Positions 27,487 through 36,403 of a DNA stretch of 64,000 bases are shown piece after piece. Both the position numbers and the translations under genes were made by a program. The notes below the pieces were generated by a model. That model did not search any database. It saw only the letters and a program-made list of their open reading frames with translations, and was not told the origin of the DNA. Within the stretch, counting starts at the first letter, position 1, and each line of letters starts with the position of its first letter. The DNA comes from Candidatus Amulumruptor caecigallinarius (GTDB lineage Bacteria; Bacteroidota; Bacteroidia; Bacteroidales; Muribaculaceae): assembly GCA_944321825.1 (NCBI GenBank), contig CALUMU010000002.1, forward strand, positions 248,001-312,000, written 5' to 3'.

Positions 27487-27677
27487 AGTGTCCATAGATA
27501 AGCCGGTAGAGAGCAAAGCCGGTAAACCTCCCCCGATAAAAGAAGATGGCAGCGACCAGCCCGGAAAAGATAACCGGAAGGGTTATGTATTGCTCGCACA
27601 CCGTCTTGGAAACGGTGTTTCCAAGTGCATCCACAGCGTCCACTATGCACGAGAATAGTTTAGCAGCGATTTTTCAT
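27476..27677 (-). pseudogene. Possible decayed small membrane-protein gene
   Basis: A minus-strand frame, open from 27673 to a TGA at 27476, encodes 65 residues with a plausible helix (LPVIFSGLVAAIFFY) and sensible codon use. It has no ATG in frame; an ATG at 27675-27677 is out of frame by one base in a run of five As, so a single-base slip could have broken it. Its end overlaps the acyltransferase stop region. The repeat at 27698 begins 20 bp upstream. It may instead be chance. Confidence 0.3.
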
Positions 27678-27889
27678 CGTCGGATTGTTTTATTTGAGAA
27701 CTGATTTAAACTTATTGCGGAATTGCAAATTAACGCATCGCGACCGGCACTTAGAGATGTTAGCTCATAGGGGTTGCATCGGCTCTAAATTTAACATTTT
27801 GCAACAAGTCTAAACCAGTTCCTTTTGTTAAGAGACTCACAATAATTAGTCAGACATAAAATTATCTCAAATAACCCTGCAAGTGCGGG
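27487..27889. other. 403-bp gene-poor start of islet
   Basis: Between the acyltransferase stop and the DedA stop. It holds the possible decayed small gene, one copy of the MITE-like repeat (27698-27821, homology extending to about 27885) and a short hairpin just before the DedA stop. No integrase or transposase is visible. Confidence 0.6.
27698..27821. repeat. MITE-like repeat, copy A (short)
   Basis: A 124-bp element bounded by terminal inverted repeats of about 21 bp: GAACTGATTTAAACTTATTG at the left, and at the right, read in reverse, GAACTGGTTTAGACTTGTTG (three mismatches over 21 bp). The interior shares GGGGTTGCATC-type sequence and flanking AATTAGT-type sequence (27834-27885) with the copy at 58034. 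No ORF inside. Compared with copy B, part of the centre is missing. Confidence 0.65.
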
Positions 27890-28528
27890 TTACTTATTTT
27901 TCAGTTTGATTCTCACTACTTCAATCACTCCTGGCAGCAGGGAAACGACGATGATGGCCACCAGCAGCAGGTGCAGATTGTCCTGTACAACGGGAAGGTC
28001 GCCGAAGAAATAACCGGCAAGGCAGAACAGACCAATCCACAACATGCCGCCGGCAAGATTGTACAGCATGAAATAATAGTAATTCATTTTTCCCATGCCT
28101 GCCACGAACGGGGCGAAAGTACGCACGATAGGGACAAAACGGGCGATGACGATAGTCTTCCCGCCATATTTCCTGAAAAACTCGTGTGTCTTTTCCAGAT
28201 GGCTCTGCTTGAAAACCTTGGAACGAGGATTGCCGAACAGCTTTTCCCCGAAAAAACGGCCGATCATGTAATTGCAGGAATCGCCCAAGACGGCGGCTGC
28301 AAACAGGATAAGCATCAGCAGATCAACGCGCAGGGGGACATCGGGCATGGCCGTGACAGCCCCCGCCACAAACAGGAGTGAATCTCCCGGAAGGAAAGGC
28401 GTAACCACCAGCCCTGTCTCGCAAAAGATGATAAGGAACAAGATGGCATACGTCCAAAGATGATACTCCTGCACAATGCTCACCAGATACTTGTCTATAT
28501 GCAATATAAAATCAATCAGAAACTCCAT
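27890..28528 (-). CDS. DedA family membrane protein
   Basis: A 212-residue inner-membrane protein of the DedA/SNARE-associated family, which includes lipid flippases/transporters. It shows the family pattern: [23 protein letters not shown] near residue 35, [17 protein letters not shown] and the conserved [20 protein letters not shown]. It lies in the islet bounded by the duplicated acyltransferase tail. A second DedA copy may exist elsewhere; this one looks acquired. It is followed by a short hairpin at its stop. Confidence 0.92.
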   Translation of the reverse strand: MEFLIDFILHIDKYLVSIVQEYHLWTYAILFLIIFCETGLVVTPFLPGDSLLFVAGAVTAMPDVPLRVDLLMLILFAAAVLGDSCNYMIGRFFGEKLFGNPRSKVFKQSHLEKTHEFFRKYGGKTIVIARFVPIVRTFAPFVAGMGKMNYYYFMLYNLAGGMLWIGLFCLAGYFFGDLPVVQDNLHLLLVAIIVVSLLPGVIEVVRIKLKNK

Positions 28529-28623
28529 ATGATGCTATCATTTAGTATTGTTATGGCTAATCGCATTTCCTGAATGCCGATAAAATAACGACAGCCGTTT
28601 TTTCTCCCGCAATCTGGCGGCAA

Positions 28624-29163
28624 TCAGAAATTGCCAGCCTGCAGATTGTCAAGGAACTCCTCTGCATCATTTCCCGTATAGTAGAAGATGGGAGACGCGG
28701 TCTCGTAAGTGTAAGGGACATATCTGAACAGTTGTACGGCGGCAAACCGGCGGTCACGGGAAGCCATGTAGTCCAACCTCGCGTTCCCATCCTTTTTCAG
28801 CGCGATCCCCTTTGAGGATGCGAAATCTTTCGTTTCAAGTACCTCGCGCAAATAGGACAGCCTGTCAGCGCTCAAGTAACGGCTCCCTTTCCTCACTACA
28901 CTACAGGTCGGCGCGTAAACCAGATGACCGCTCCCTTTAAGCAGCCTGATAAGACCGACAATGACAAGGAGGAAGCCGCAGACCAGTGACAACGGGCCCG
29001 AGACAGAGGACGTATCATACGCATTCAGGGAATAAAGCAGGATAACGATCCCTGCCACGCAGAGTGAAACGGAAATGAGGACAGATGAGATATCGGTGGT
29101 TTTCTTAATATCGGGGTGTGCCGTCGAAAACAACGTTCCGGCAGCAGAAGTAACTTGTTCCAT
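28624..29163 (-). CDS. Unknown membrane protein with two N-terminal helices
   Basis: I do not recognise a family. The 179-residue protein has two membrane helices (about 27-45 and 55-72) separated by a short loop, then a soluble, charged domain of about 100 residues (RYLSADRLSYLREVLETKDF; FRYVPYTYETASPIFYYTGN). No catalytic motif is visible. It lies 95 bp upstream of DedA in the same orientation and may be co-transcribed. It belongs to the islet. Confidence 0.6.
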   Translation of the reverse strand: MEQVTSAAGTLFSTAHPDIKKTTDISSVLISVSLCVAGIVILLYSLNAYDTSSVSGPLSLVCGFLLVIVGLIRLLKGSGHLVYAPTCSVVRKGSRYLSADRLSYLREVLETKDFASSKGIALKKDGNARLDYMASRDRRFAAVQLFRYVPYTYETASPIFYYTGNDAEEFLDNLQAGNF

Positions 29164-29288
29164 TGATTGAGTTTTTTATTTTTTGCTTGTTTAAATGTTT
29201 GATTGTACGCAGGAATAGGGTATGTGCCTTTCACTTTCGGTCACATCCCACCCTTTCTCATAAGGTAAAAACGGCAAAAAATAAAACG

Positions 29289-29714
29289 CTAAATAAGGAT
29301 ACGCCTCATTCCGAAAATATAATGGTCGCAGGCATCGTTCCAACTGAAACAGCGTGACGTGTCATACACACGAGTATGGATGGAAATCTGGTTAGCCATG
29401 CAAACCGCCATATCCCGTAACAAGAGTTTGAAGGAATGAATTGTCTTGAAAGAGATAAACCGAAACATGCCTTTTACCAGCGCGTTGGTACGGCAAGGCA
29501 TGTGGTGTATTTCGCCGACGATATCTGACAGTTTTTTCTCTTTGCTTTTCAGGAGATGTGCCTCCATATCGCCCCCCCTGTCGGCACTCACAGTCAGGCA
29601 TGGCATACTGCACTCCATGCCCGTCGAGACATCGCCAGAGGGGGTATGCGCTGACCTGCCGTGAAAAAGCACGACCGACAGCATCAAAAATATGACCGCA
29701 ACATACCCTTTCAT
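29289..29714 (-). CDS. Small exported or membrane protein, unknown
   Basis: I do not recognise a family. The 141-residue product starts with a signal-like segment (VAVIFLMLSVVLFHGRSAH). The mature part is basic and has several Cys (MECSMPC, MPCRTN, TSRCFSW) and a second amphipathic segment near residues 85-105. A -7 box lies 15 nt upstream of the ATG, which supports this start. It is the outermost gene of the islet. Confidence 0.5.
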   Translation of the reverse strand: MKGYVAVIFLMLSVVLFHGRSAHTPSGDVSTGMECSMPCLTVSADRGGDMEAHLLKSKEKKLSDIVGEIHHMPCRTNALVKGMFRFISFKTIHSFKLLLRDMAVCMANQISIHTRVYDTSRCFSWNDACDHYIFGMRRILI

Positions 29715-29728
29715 TTTTTTACGAGGTA

Positions 29729-29736
29729 CAAAATTA
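29729..29736 (-). promoter_or_regulatory. -7 box of islet gene at 29714
   Basis: TAATTTTG on the minus strand fits TAnnTTTG, 15 nt before the ATG. No good -33 element. Confidence 0.4.
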
Positions 29737-29811
29737 ATATTTAGATGAAAATATGTCGTTTTTTACGGCAAATTTAACAACTCTAAAAAAGCACTCTGCA
29801 TAATGATTCAT

Positions 29812-29850
29812 GGGGTTATTACAACGGCGCAACGGCAAGCTCCGCCAGTA
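29812..29850 (+). pseudogene. Displaced 3' end of the acyltransferase gene
   Basis: The bases 29817-29842 repeat 27452-27477 exactly (26 bp). Both copies then continue in the same frame to encode LQRRNGKLRQ and a stop, but with different synonymous codons (AGG-CAA-TAG versus CGC-CAG-TAA). The fragment ends 9 bp before the convergent cinA stop, as expected for the original gene end before the islet arrived. Nothing upstream of the fragment matches the gene well. Confidence 0.75.
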
Positions 29851-29859
29851 ATCGCCGCA

Positions 29860-31104
29860 TCAGTCCTGAAGGAGATGTAGAGCGGTGATGATAGCGGTGG
29901 TGGTCGACTGGTCGATAATCCGAGTACGCGAACCGCCGAAATGCCATGTAGCTATGGCCGGCTCAGAGCCGCGCAATGAAGCTCCGACAACCACAGTCCC
30001 TACAGGCTTCCCGTCCGTTCCTCCGCCTGGGCCGGCTATGCCGCTTGTAGCCATCACAAGGTCGGCATCACAAGCCTTATGCGCCCCACGTAGCATCTCC
30101 GCAACGGTCTGCTCGGATACCGCTCCATACCGCTCCAAGGTCTCAGACCTGACTCCGAGGAGATTCATTTTCATATCATTGCTGTAGCTTACTATACCGC
30201 CCTTCATCACGTCGGAGCATCCGGGCACCGTGGTGATTTCATGCGCTATGTTTCCTCCAGTGCAGCTCTCGGCAGTAGCGATGGTCAGGCCTTTAGCCCG
30301 GGCTGCTTTCACGAGGACTTCCGGCAGAGGCACATCCTCTTTAGCCACGACATGCTTGCCGAGCAAGGCTATCATTTTGTCATATTCGCGGTCAAGGTCG
30401 GCACTTAGCGCAGCTGCATCGGCCGCCTTGCCGTCAAGACGCAGACGAATCAACCGCGCTTTGGGCAGATATGCTATATGGAGATGCTGAGGCAAAGCCT
30501 CCTCCCATTCGGCAAGAACCATGGCCACACGGCTCTCGCTCAAATCAGCCACAAGGGCTACACGATGGTCAAGAGCCACATCGGACGGAAAGCGAGAAAG
30601 CAGACGAGGCATAACTTTGCGCTGCATCATGGTAAGCGTCTCATGCGGCACACCGGGCATGGATACGAGAACTTTGCCATCATGCTCAAACCACATAATA
30701 GGAGCCGTGCCCACCTCGTTTTGAATCACGTCACACGAAGTAGGCACCATGGCCTGTGCCCGTGTAAGTGCATTAAGCTCTCGGCCGTTGCGCGTCATTA
30801 CTGATATGACATTGTCAAGAACAGCAGCATCCTCACGCAGCTCTCCGCCGAAATATGCAGTCAGAACACCCTTGGTTATGTCATCTTTCGTCGGGCCGAG
30901 ACCACCTGTAGTAAGCACCACATCGGTAGCTGCAAATGCCCTGTCTATGGCCTGACGGATAGCATCGGCACTGTCAGCGACGACCTGCACATTGTCAAGT
31001 TTCCACCCGTAAGGGTCAAGCATCCGCGCTATCGAACCGCTGTTGGTGTCAGTGACCTGGCCTAAAAGCAGTTCGTCACCGATAGCAATGATAGAGTATT
31101 TCAT
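29860..31104 (-). CDS. cinA: CinA family protein with NMN deamidase domain
   Basis: A 414-residue cytosolic protein: N-terminal molybdopterin-binding-like domain (about 1-170: GDELLLGQVTDTNS, TTGGLGPTKDD) and C-terminal CinA domain (about 250-414: TAESCTGGNIAHEI, KGGIVSYSNDMK, ATSGIAGPGGGTDGKPVGTV). The C-terminal domain hydrolyses nicotinamide mononucleotide to NaMN in NAD salvage. It is the last gene of the tricorn-like protease / tsaD / cinA run (gaps 11 and 16 bp). Confidence 0.96.
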   Translation of the reverse strand: MKYSIIAIGDELLLGQVTDTNSGSIARMLDPYGWKLDNVQVVADSADAIRQAIDRAFAATDVVLTTGGLGPTKDDITKGVLTAYFGGELREDAAVLDNVISVMTRNGRELNALTRAQAMVPTSCDVIQNEVGTAPIMWFEHDGKVLVSMPGVPHETLTMMQRKVMPRLLSRFPSDVALDHRVALVADLSESRVAMVLAEWEEALPQHLHIAYLPKARLIRLRLDGKAADAAALSADLDREYDKMIALLGKHVVAKEDVPLPEVLVKAARAKGLTIATAESCTGGNIAHEITTVPGCSDVMKGGIVSYSNDMKMNLLGVRSETLERYGAVSEQTVAEMLRGAHKACDADLVMATSGIAGPGGGTDGKPVGTVVVGASLRGSEPAIATWHFGGSRTRIIDQSTTTAIITALHLLQD

Positions 31105-31120
31105 TTTTAGACTGTTAAGA

Positions 31121-32140
31121 CTATACAGTTACTCGCGCAAATGGCACGGCATCCAATGAGCAATATTCTCCGTTTAGGGCTTTAAAATGTCCGGCAATAG
31201 CCACCATTGCGGCATTGTCGGTAGTGAACTTACGAGGGGGTATAAACGCTTTCAAGCCATTACGGGTGCAATAATCAGCCACAGCCTGACGCACCCCGGA
31301 GTTGGCAGACACACCGCCGCCGATGGCCACTGTCTTTATGCCGGTCTGTTTGACCGCCTTGTCGAGCTTATCTATCAGAATATCGATGATGGTACGCTGC
31401 AACGATGCTGCAAGGTCGGCCATATTTTCCTTGACGAAATTCTCATTTTTCTTTTTCTCGTCGCGAAGGGTGTAAAGAAAAGATGTTTTCAAGCCACTGA
31501 AACTGTAGTCAAGTCCGGGGATATGCGGTTTGGCGAACTTGAACTTGGATGGGTCACCCTGCTGTGCCAGACGGTCCACATGAGGTCCGCCCGGATAAGG
31601 AAGTCCCATCACTTTGGCGCATTTGTCAAACGCCTCGCCTGCGGCATCGTCGATGGTACGCCCTATAATCTCCATATCCTCTGGCGAACGCACTATGATA
31701 AGCTGGCTATTACCTCCCGAGATGAGTAAGCACAGATAGGGAAATTCAGGGACTTCGTCATCCTCCTTTTCGCGAATGAAATGGCTTAGGACATGGCCAT
31801 GGAGATGGTTGACATCGACCAAAGGCACACCCAAGCCTATAGACATGCCTTTTGCAAACGAGGTGCCGACAAGCAGCGAGCCAATCAGACCCGGACCACG
31901 GGTAAAAGCTATGGCAGTGAGTTCCTGCGGCGTTATGCCGGCCTGCTTTATGGCAGCATCGACCACAGGGACGATATTCTGCTGATGTGCACGTGATGCC
32001 AACTCCGGCACTACTCCGCCCCACTGTTCATGCACCTGCTGAGAGGCGATGACATTGGAGCGGAGCAATCCGTCAGCTATCACAGCGGCCGAAGTATCGT
32101 CACATGACGACTCTATGCCGAGGATAACGCTATGTTTCAT
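31121..32140 (-). CDS. tsaD: tRNA N6-adenosine threonylcarbamoyltransferase
   Basis: The 339-residue catalytic subunit that adds threonylcarbamoyl to A37 of ANN-decoding tRNAs, with TsaB and TsaE. It shows GIESSCDDTSAAV at the N-terminus, the metal-binding HLHGH pair, MGLPYPGGPHVD and the nucleotide-binding GGVSANSGVR. Full length. It sits between the tricorn-like protease and cinA with short gaps. Confidence 0.97.
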   Translation of the reverse strand: MKHSVILGIESSCDDTSAAVIADGLLRSNVIASQQVHEQWGGVVPELASRAHQQNIVPVVDAAIKQAGITPQELTAIAFTRGPGLIGSLLVGTSFAKGMSIGLGVPLVDVNHLHGHVLSHFIREKEDDEVPEFPYLCLLISGGNSQLIIVRSPEDMEIIGRTIDDAAGEAFDKCAKVMGLPYPGGPHVDRLAQQGDPSKFKFAKPHIPGLDYSFSGLKTSFLYTLRDEKKKNENFVKENMADLAASLQRTIIDILIDKLDKAVKQTGIKTVAIGGGVSANSGVRQAVADYCTRNGLKAFIPPRKFTTDNAAMVAIAGHFKALNGEYCSLDAVPFARVTV

Positions 32141-32151
32141 ATATGTAGATT

Positions 32152-35100
32152 TTATTTGGATTTACTATTGAGCTGCGAGAGCAGTTCGGCGACGGCAGCT
32201 TCAATCTGGCTGTCGGTACCCGTCACCACAGTCGCAGGATCGTTGAGTACCAGTATATCAGGTTCCAGCTGCTGGTTTTCAAGGAACGAACCATCTGGTA
32301 TCTGCATACCCACTACAGGCACGCCGAAAAACATCGACTGATCCTGAAAATCTATCCAGTTGACCGAAGTCATGGTGCCAGGGACAGGCGCGCCGACAAG
32401 TTTGCCAAGATTCTTATGCTTATAGACCCACGGCGTGCCATGCGCATTGCTGTAATTAGCCTCGCAGATAAGCATGATTGAAGGCTTGTTCCACCGGCGT
32501 GAAGGCATTTCACCGGCTTTCTTGCCATGCACCATCTGGGTCATGTACGTCTCACCAGACAGAAGCACTTCGATATCTTCATGCAGACGGCCGCCACCAT
32601 TCCAGCGTGTGTCTATAATCATAGCTTCACGCTGATAATAACGTCCAAGCATATCCGCATAAATCGTACGGAAGCTCTCATCGGTCATGTCACGCAGATG
32701 CACATAGCCGAGACGGCCACCTGAAAGGCTGTCGACGAGCTGGCGGTTACGTTCCACCCATCGGTCATAAAGCTTGTTATTGAGAGTGGCTCGGCTTATG
32801 GGCTTGACTACCTCATCAAATCGTTTGCCCGACACAGGGTCATATATGGATACGAGGGTGTTTTTACGGACAGCCCGCTTAAGCAGTACATCCATAGTCG
32901 TCGAGTCAGTCAGAGCTTCCCCGTTGATTTTCTCGATAACCATACCGGGGCGCAGCTTCGATGATGCGCGGCGGAATGGAGTGCCCTTGACAATCTCAGC
33001 CACTTTCATGCCCGGTCCGGTGTAGTTCATGTCATACAGAAGCCCGAGCACAGCCGACGGTTCCTTAGAGCCGTCAGGGAAATAGCGCGCGCCGGTATGC
33101 GACACATTGAGTTCGCCCAGCAGTTCGCTCATCATCTCCGCAAAGTCGTAATTATTGGTTATATGAGGGAGATAACGACGGTACTGTGCTGTCAACGCCG
33201 GCCAGTCGACACCATTCATGTCGGGGACATAGAACCGCTCCGACACTTCACGCACTGCGAAATCATACATCGCTTCACGCTCGGCAGGGGCATCGACACG
33301 CAACTTACCGCTGACTTTAACAGGCTTGACCGACTCGGAAGCCAAATCCATCTTCTTCAGACTGCTGGAGCCAATCATAAACATAGTCTTTCCTTTTGAA
33401 TCCGTATCAAGCCGCATATTGCGTCCGCCAAGCTTCTCGGCGATAGAGACATCGCCCTTGCGAGGCACCACCTTCCAGAGGTCATAGCCGTCCTCAAACT
33501 TACTCATGTAGTAAAGCACTTCTTTGCCGTCCTCCCCTACCATGATGAAATCGCCGAGATTGGACGAGTTAGGTGTCAGGCGCAACACTCGGTCACGTAT
33601 GCCGTCAAGCTCAACCTTGATTGCCTTGGTATCGTCGGATTTCTTGTCCTTGTCGGATTTCTTCTTTTTATCAGACTTTTTCTTGCTATCCTTGTCGGTC
33701 TCTTTGGCCTCCTTGGCTTTTTCTTCGGCCTTTGTCAAGAGTTTAAACTCCTCCTCGTCAAGCATGAAGCGGTCCATAGCCTCCTGATTCATAAACACAA
33801 TCATCACATCGGACTGCGACCCCCAGGAAGCGTGGCTGCGCATACCATAGCGGTCGGTCTCAAATATGATGGCATTGCCGTCAAGAGCCCACCGGGGATT
33901 ATAGTCAAAATATCCAGTCCCGGTAAGATTGGTCTGCTCTCCGCTCTCGGCATTAATCAGCACTACGTCATAGTAAGGCTCATGCTGATTCGTGTTGAGG
34001 AAAGTGACTATCCATCGGCTGTCAGGGCTCCAATGGTAGTCTGTATCAAGGCTACGCGAATATATGCCGCTACCATCAGTCAACGCCTTGGATTTACCCG
34101 AGGCGACATCCATAACCATGATGGAGTCGCGGTTTTGGAGATAGACGATTTTCTTGCCGTCTGGCGAATATTTCGCGCCAGTGCGGTCAACGCCGTCAGG
34201 CTTGAACAGGGGACGCTCGTCGATTACAGTGGCATTGGAGAAATTGGGGTCTTCGTCACGCGCTATCGAAGCTTCATAGATGTTCCAAGAGCCGTCACGC
34301 TGCGAGGTATACAGCAACTTACGTCCTTCTGGATGCCATGACACCTCCATCTCCATGGCAGGAGTTTTGGAAACCTGCTTGGTCGTGGCATAGTCGGCAG
34401 AAGTCACAAACACCTCTCCACGTGAAACCAAAGCCAGCTCAGAGCCGTCGGGCGACGATGCACCACATGAATAATCGCCCAACGCCACTAATTCAGGCTG
34501 TTCAGACAGGTCGTCTATGATAGATATGTCAATCTTACGAGGTGTCCCAGAAGGCTGCTGGGCATATATTTCACCATCGTATGTGTAGACCAGAGTGCCG
34601 TTGCTGCCCATCGAAAGGAAACGCACAGGTGCGCCTGTAAAGCGGGTCACAGCAGTCACCTTGGCGGGAGAATCCATCTCAAATGTGTACACGTTCATAG
34701 AGCCGCCGTCACGTTCGCTCAGGAAGTACACCGTATGTCCGTCAGGAGCCAATACCGGATTGCGGTCCTCGCCACCACGAGCTGTCAGATTGGTATGCCG
34801 CCCGGTAGAGGCATCGTAATTCCATATATCGCGTGTGACCGAAGAGGTATGATGCTTGCGCCACACATCCTCCATGCCTTTCTGGTCCTGATAGAGGAAA
34901 CTCTTGCCGTCAGGCATATAAGAGATGCTTTCAGCCGGAGAGGCCAGAATCTGTACGGAAGCTCCGCCGCTCACAGGTACAGAATACAGCTCTGTCAAAC
35001 GTCCTGACGGAAACAGGCGGCTGGTAACGGGGTCCTGTATGGCTGCGGAATACACCACCGACTGACCGTCAGGAGTAAAAGCCTCCGGCACGACATTGAC

Positions 35101-35427
35101 ACTACCGAAAGTCAACTGACGGGCCACACCACCTTTAGCACTCATCACATAGAGGTTCATCGCTCCGTCACGGTCGCTTGCAAAAGCAATCAAACTGCCG
35201 TCGGGCGACCACACAGGAGCTTTCTCCATACCGGGCAAGGTCGTGATGCGCCGTGCCTCTCCGCCCTTGACCGGCACGGTGAACAGGTCGCCCTTGTAAC
35301 GGAATACAACCGTAGCTCCGTCAGGAGAAACTTTGGCATCCCTGAGCCACAGAGGATCAGCATCCGCGCATAAAGCCGGCACTGTAGCAGCCACTGCTAC
35401 GGTAAATGTGATGAGTATGTGTTTCAT
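32152..35427 (-). CDS. Exported tricorn-like S41 peptidase
   Basis: A 1091-residue periplasmic or surface protease. Order: signal peptide (to about 21), a long beta-propeller of WD40-like PD40 repeats (about 25-530; repeated SPDGxxxxF/Y patterns), a Lys/Asp/Ser-rich charged linker (about 560-600), a second beta region, a PDZ domain (about 760-860, PGMVIEKINGEAL) and a C-terminal S41 domain with the likely nucleophile in NYSNAHGTPW. Tricorn-type enzymes degrade peptides released by other proteases. The charged linker is the only odd part. It is followed by tsaD (11 bp). Confidence 0.88.
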   Translation of the reverse strand: MKHILITFTVAVAATVPALCADADPLWLRDAKVSPDGATVVFRYKGDLFTVPVKGGEARRITTLPGMEKAPVWSPDGSLIAFASDRDGAMNLYVMSAKGGVARQLTFGSVNVVPEAFTPDGQSVVYSAAIQDPVTSRLFPSGRLTELYSVPVSGGASVQILASPAESISYMPDGKSFLYQDQKGMEDVWRKHHTSSVTRDIWNYDASTGRHTNLTARGGEDRNPVLAPDGHTVYFLSERDGGSMNVYTFEMDSPAKVTAVTRFTGAPVRFLSMGSNGTLVYTYDGEIYAQQPSGTPRKIDISIIDDLSEQPELVALGDYSCGASSPDGSELALVSRGEVFVTSADYATTKQVSKTPAMEMEVSWHPEGRKLLYTSQRDGSWNIYEASIARDEDPNFSNATVIDERPLFKPDGVDRTGAKYSPDGKKIVYLQNRDSIMVMDVASGKSKALTDGSGIYSRSLDTDYHWSPDSRWIVTFLNTNQHEPYYDVVLINAESGEQTNLTGTGYFDYNPRWALDGNAIIFETDRYGMRSHASWGSQSDVMIVFMNQEAMDRFMLDEEEFKLLTKAEEKAKEAKETDKDSKKKSDKKKKSDKDKKSDDTKAIKVELDGIRDRVLRLTPNSSNLGDFIMVGEDGKEVLYYMSKFEDGYDLWKVVPRKGDVSIAEKLGGRNMRLDTDSKGKTMFMIGSSSLKKMDLASESVKPVKVSGKLRVDAPAEREAMYDFAVREVSERFYVPDMNGVDWPALTAQYRRYLPHITNNYDFAEMMSELLGELNVSHTGARYFPDGSKEPSAVLGLLYDMNYTGPGMKVAEIVKGTPFRRASSKLRPGMVIEKINGEALTDSTTMDVLLKRAVRKNTLVSIYDPVSGKRFDEVVKPISRATLNNKLYDRWVERNRQLVDSLSGGRLGYVHLRDMTDESFRTIYADMLGRYYQREAMIIDTRWNGGGRLHEDIEVLLSGETYMTQMVHGKKAGEMPSRRWNKPSIMLICEANYSNAHGTPWVYKHKNLGKLVGAPVPGTMTSVNWIDFQDQSMFFGVPVVGMQIPDGSFLENQQLEPDILVLNDPATVVTGTDSQIEAAVAELLSQLNSKSK

Positions 35428-35550
35428 ATGGTGAATTTATGGTTATGGGTAATGGGTTAATATATTGTCGTGGTTATTATGTCACAAAGAGCGCATCTGC
35501 ATATGCGGATGCACTCATATATGTAATAGATGTAGTAGAGACTCAGAAGA

Positions 35551-35877
35551 TTACAGCGCGAGCAGTTTTTCGATGTTAGCCTTGACAGCATCTTCAGGCT
35601 GTGCGCCGGTCATACGAAGTTCCTTGACCTGCTGGCCGTTCTTGAAGAAAAGCAGCGTGGGGATGGACATGATACGATTGGCTGACGCAAGGTCATTTTC
35701 CTCATCCACATTGTATTTCCCGATGACAACGCGGCCTTCGTATTCCTCAGCCAGCTTCTCTATGACAGGGATTAAACGTTTGCAGGGGCCACACCATGTA
35801 GCCCACAAGTCCACCACTACAGGCTTACCCGACTCTATAAGCTCGCTTACGGAAGCATCGGTAAAATTAAGTGCCAT
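35551..35877 (-). CDS. trxA: Thioredoxin
   Basis: A 108-residue cytosolic thioredoxin with the redox-active WCGPC (about 28-32) and the usual cis-Pro region (MSIPTLLFFKNG). No signal peptide. Single gene with its own good promoter. In the gut it would serve ribonucleotide reductase, peroxidases and methionine sulfoxide reductases. Confidence 0.95.
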   Translation of the reverse strand: MALNFTDASVSELIESGKPVVVDLWATWCGPCKRLIPVIEKLAEEYEGRVVIGKYNVDEENDLASANRIMSIPTLLFFKNGQQVKELRMTGAQPEDAVKANIEKLLAL

Positions 35878-35909
35878 AAAATAGAGTATTTATATATTAA
35901 GTTAGTCAA

Positions 35910-35940
35910 CAAAGTTACCTCTTTTCGCCCATTATTCAAA
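35910..35940 (-). promoter_or_regulatory. trxA promoter
   Basis: Minus strand TTTG (35937-35940), 19-nt spacer, TAACTTTG (35910-35917): a full Bacteroidetes promoter with a leader of about 30 nt. Confidence 0.8.
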
Positions 35941-35993
35941 ATCCGCATGGAGAGAGTCAGATAAGGAGTCAAATTATGTAGAGGCTGTTTATC

Positions 35994-36362
35994 TCAGGCT
36001 ATCGTTTTGCCGAATGGAAACAGAGCCAGACGCATGAGCTTGAAATGCTGCAGACCAAACGGGATGCCTATGACGGTAATGCAAAACAGCAAACCCCACG
36101 CAAGATGGGTCAACGCTATCGGGATGCCGCCGAGAAACCACCATACCACATTCATTATACCTGCCAGGCAACCTGACGGCCACCCGGTCTTGACCACATC
36201 TGTGCCAAACGGCCACAGTGCTACCGCTGCAAGTTTCATGGTCTGCAGACCGAACGGGATGCCTATGATGGTTATCATCATCAACACACTCGAAATGGCG
36301 TACTCGATGGCAATCATCAGACCGCCGAACAGAAACCAAAATATATTCAGTAATATGTTCAT
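35994..36362 (-). CDS. YccF family (DUF307) membrane protein
   Basis: A 122-residue inner-membrane protein made of two similar halves, each with a hydrophobic helix followed by a GIPFGLQxxKLxxLxLxPFG motif (GIPFGLQTMKLAAVALWPFG; GIPFGLQHFKLMRLALFPFG). This is the YccF hallmark. Function unknown. It lies 41 bp after mutS on the same strand and may be read from the same transcript. Confidence 0.92.
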   Translation of the reverse strand: MNILLNIFWFLFGGLMIAIEYAISSVLMMITIIGIPFGLQTMKLAAVALWPFGTDVVKTGWPSGCLAGIMNVVWWFLGGIPIALTHLAWGLLFCITVIGIPFGLQHFKLMRLALFPFGKTIA

Positions 36363-36403
36363 ATCATTTTAAGTTCTTGCTTATTACCTGCAAAGACATC
36401 CGA

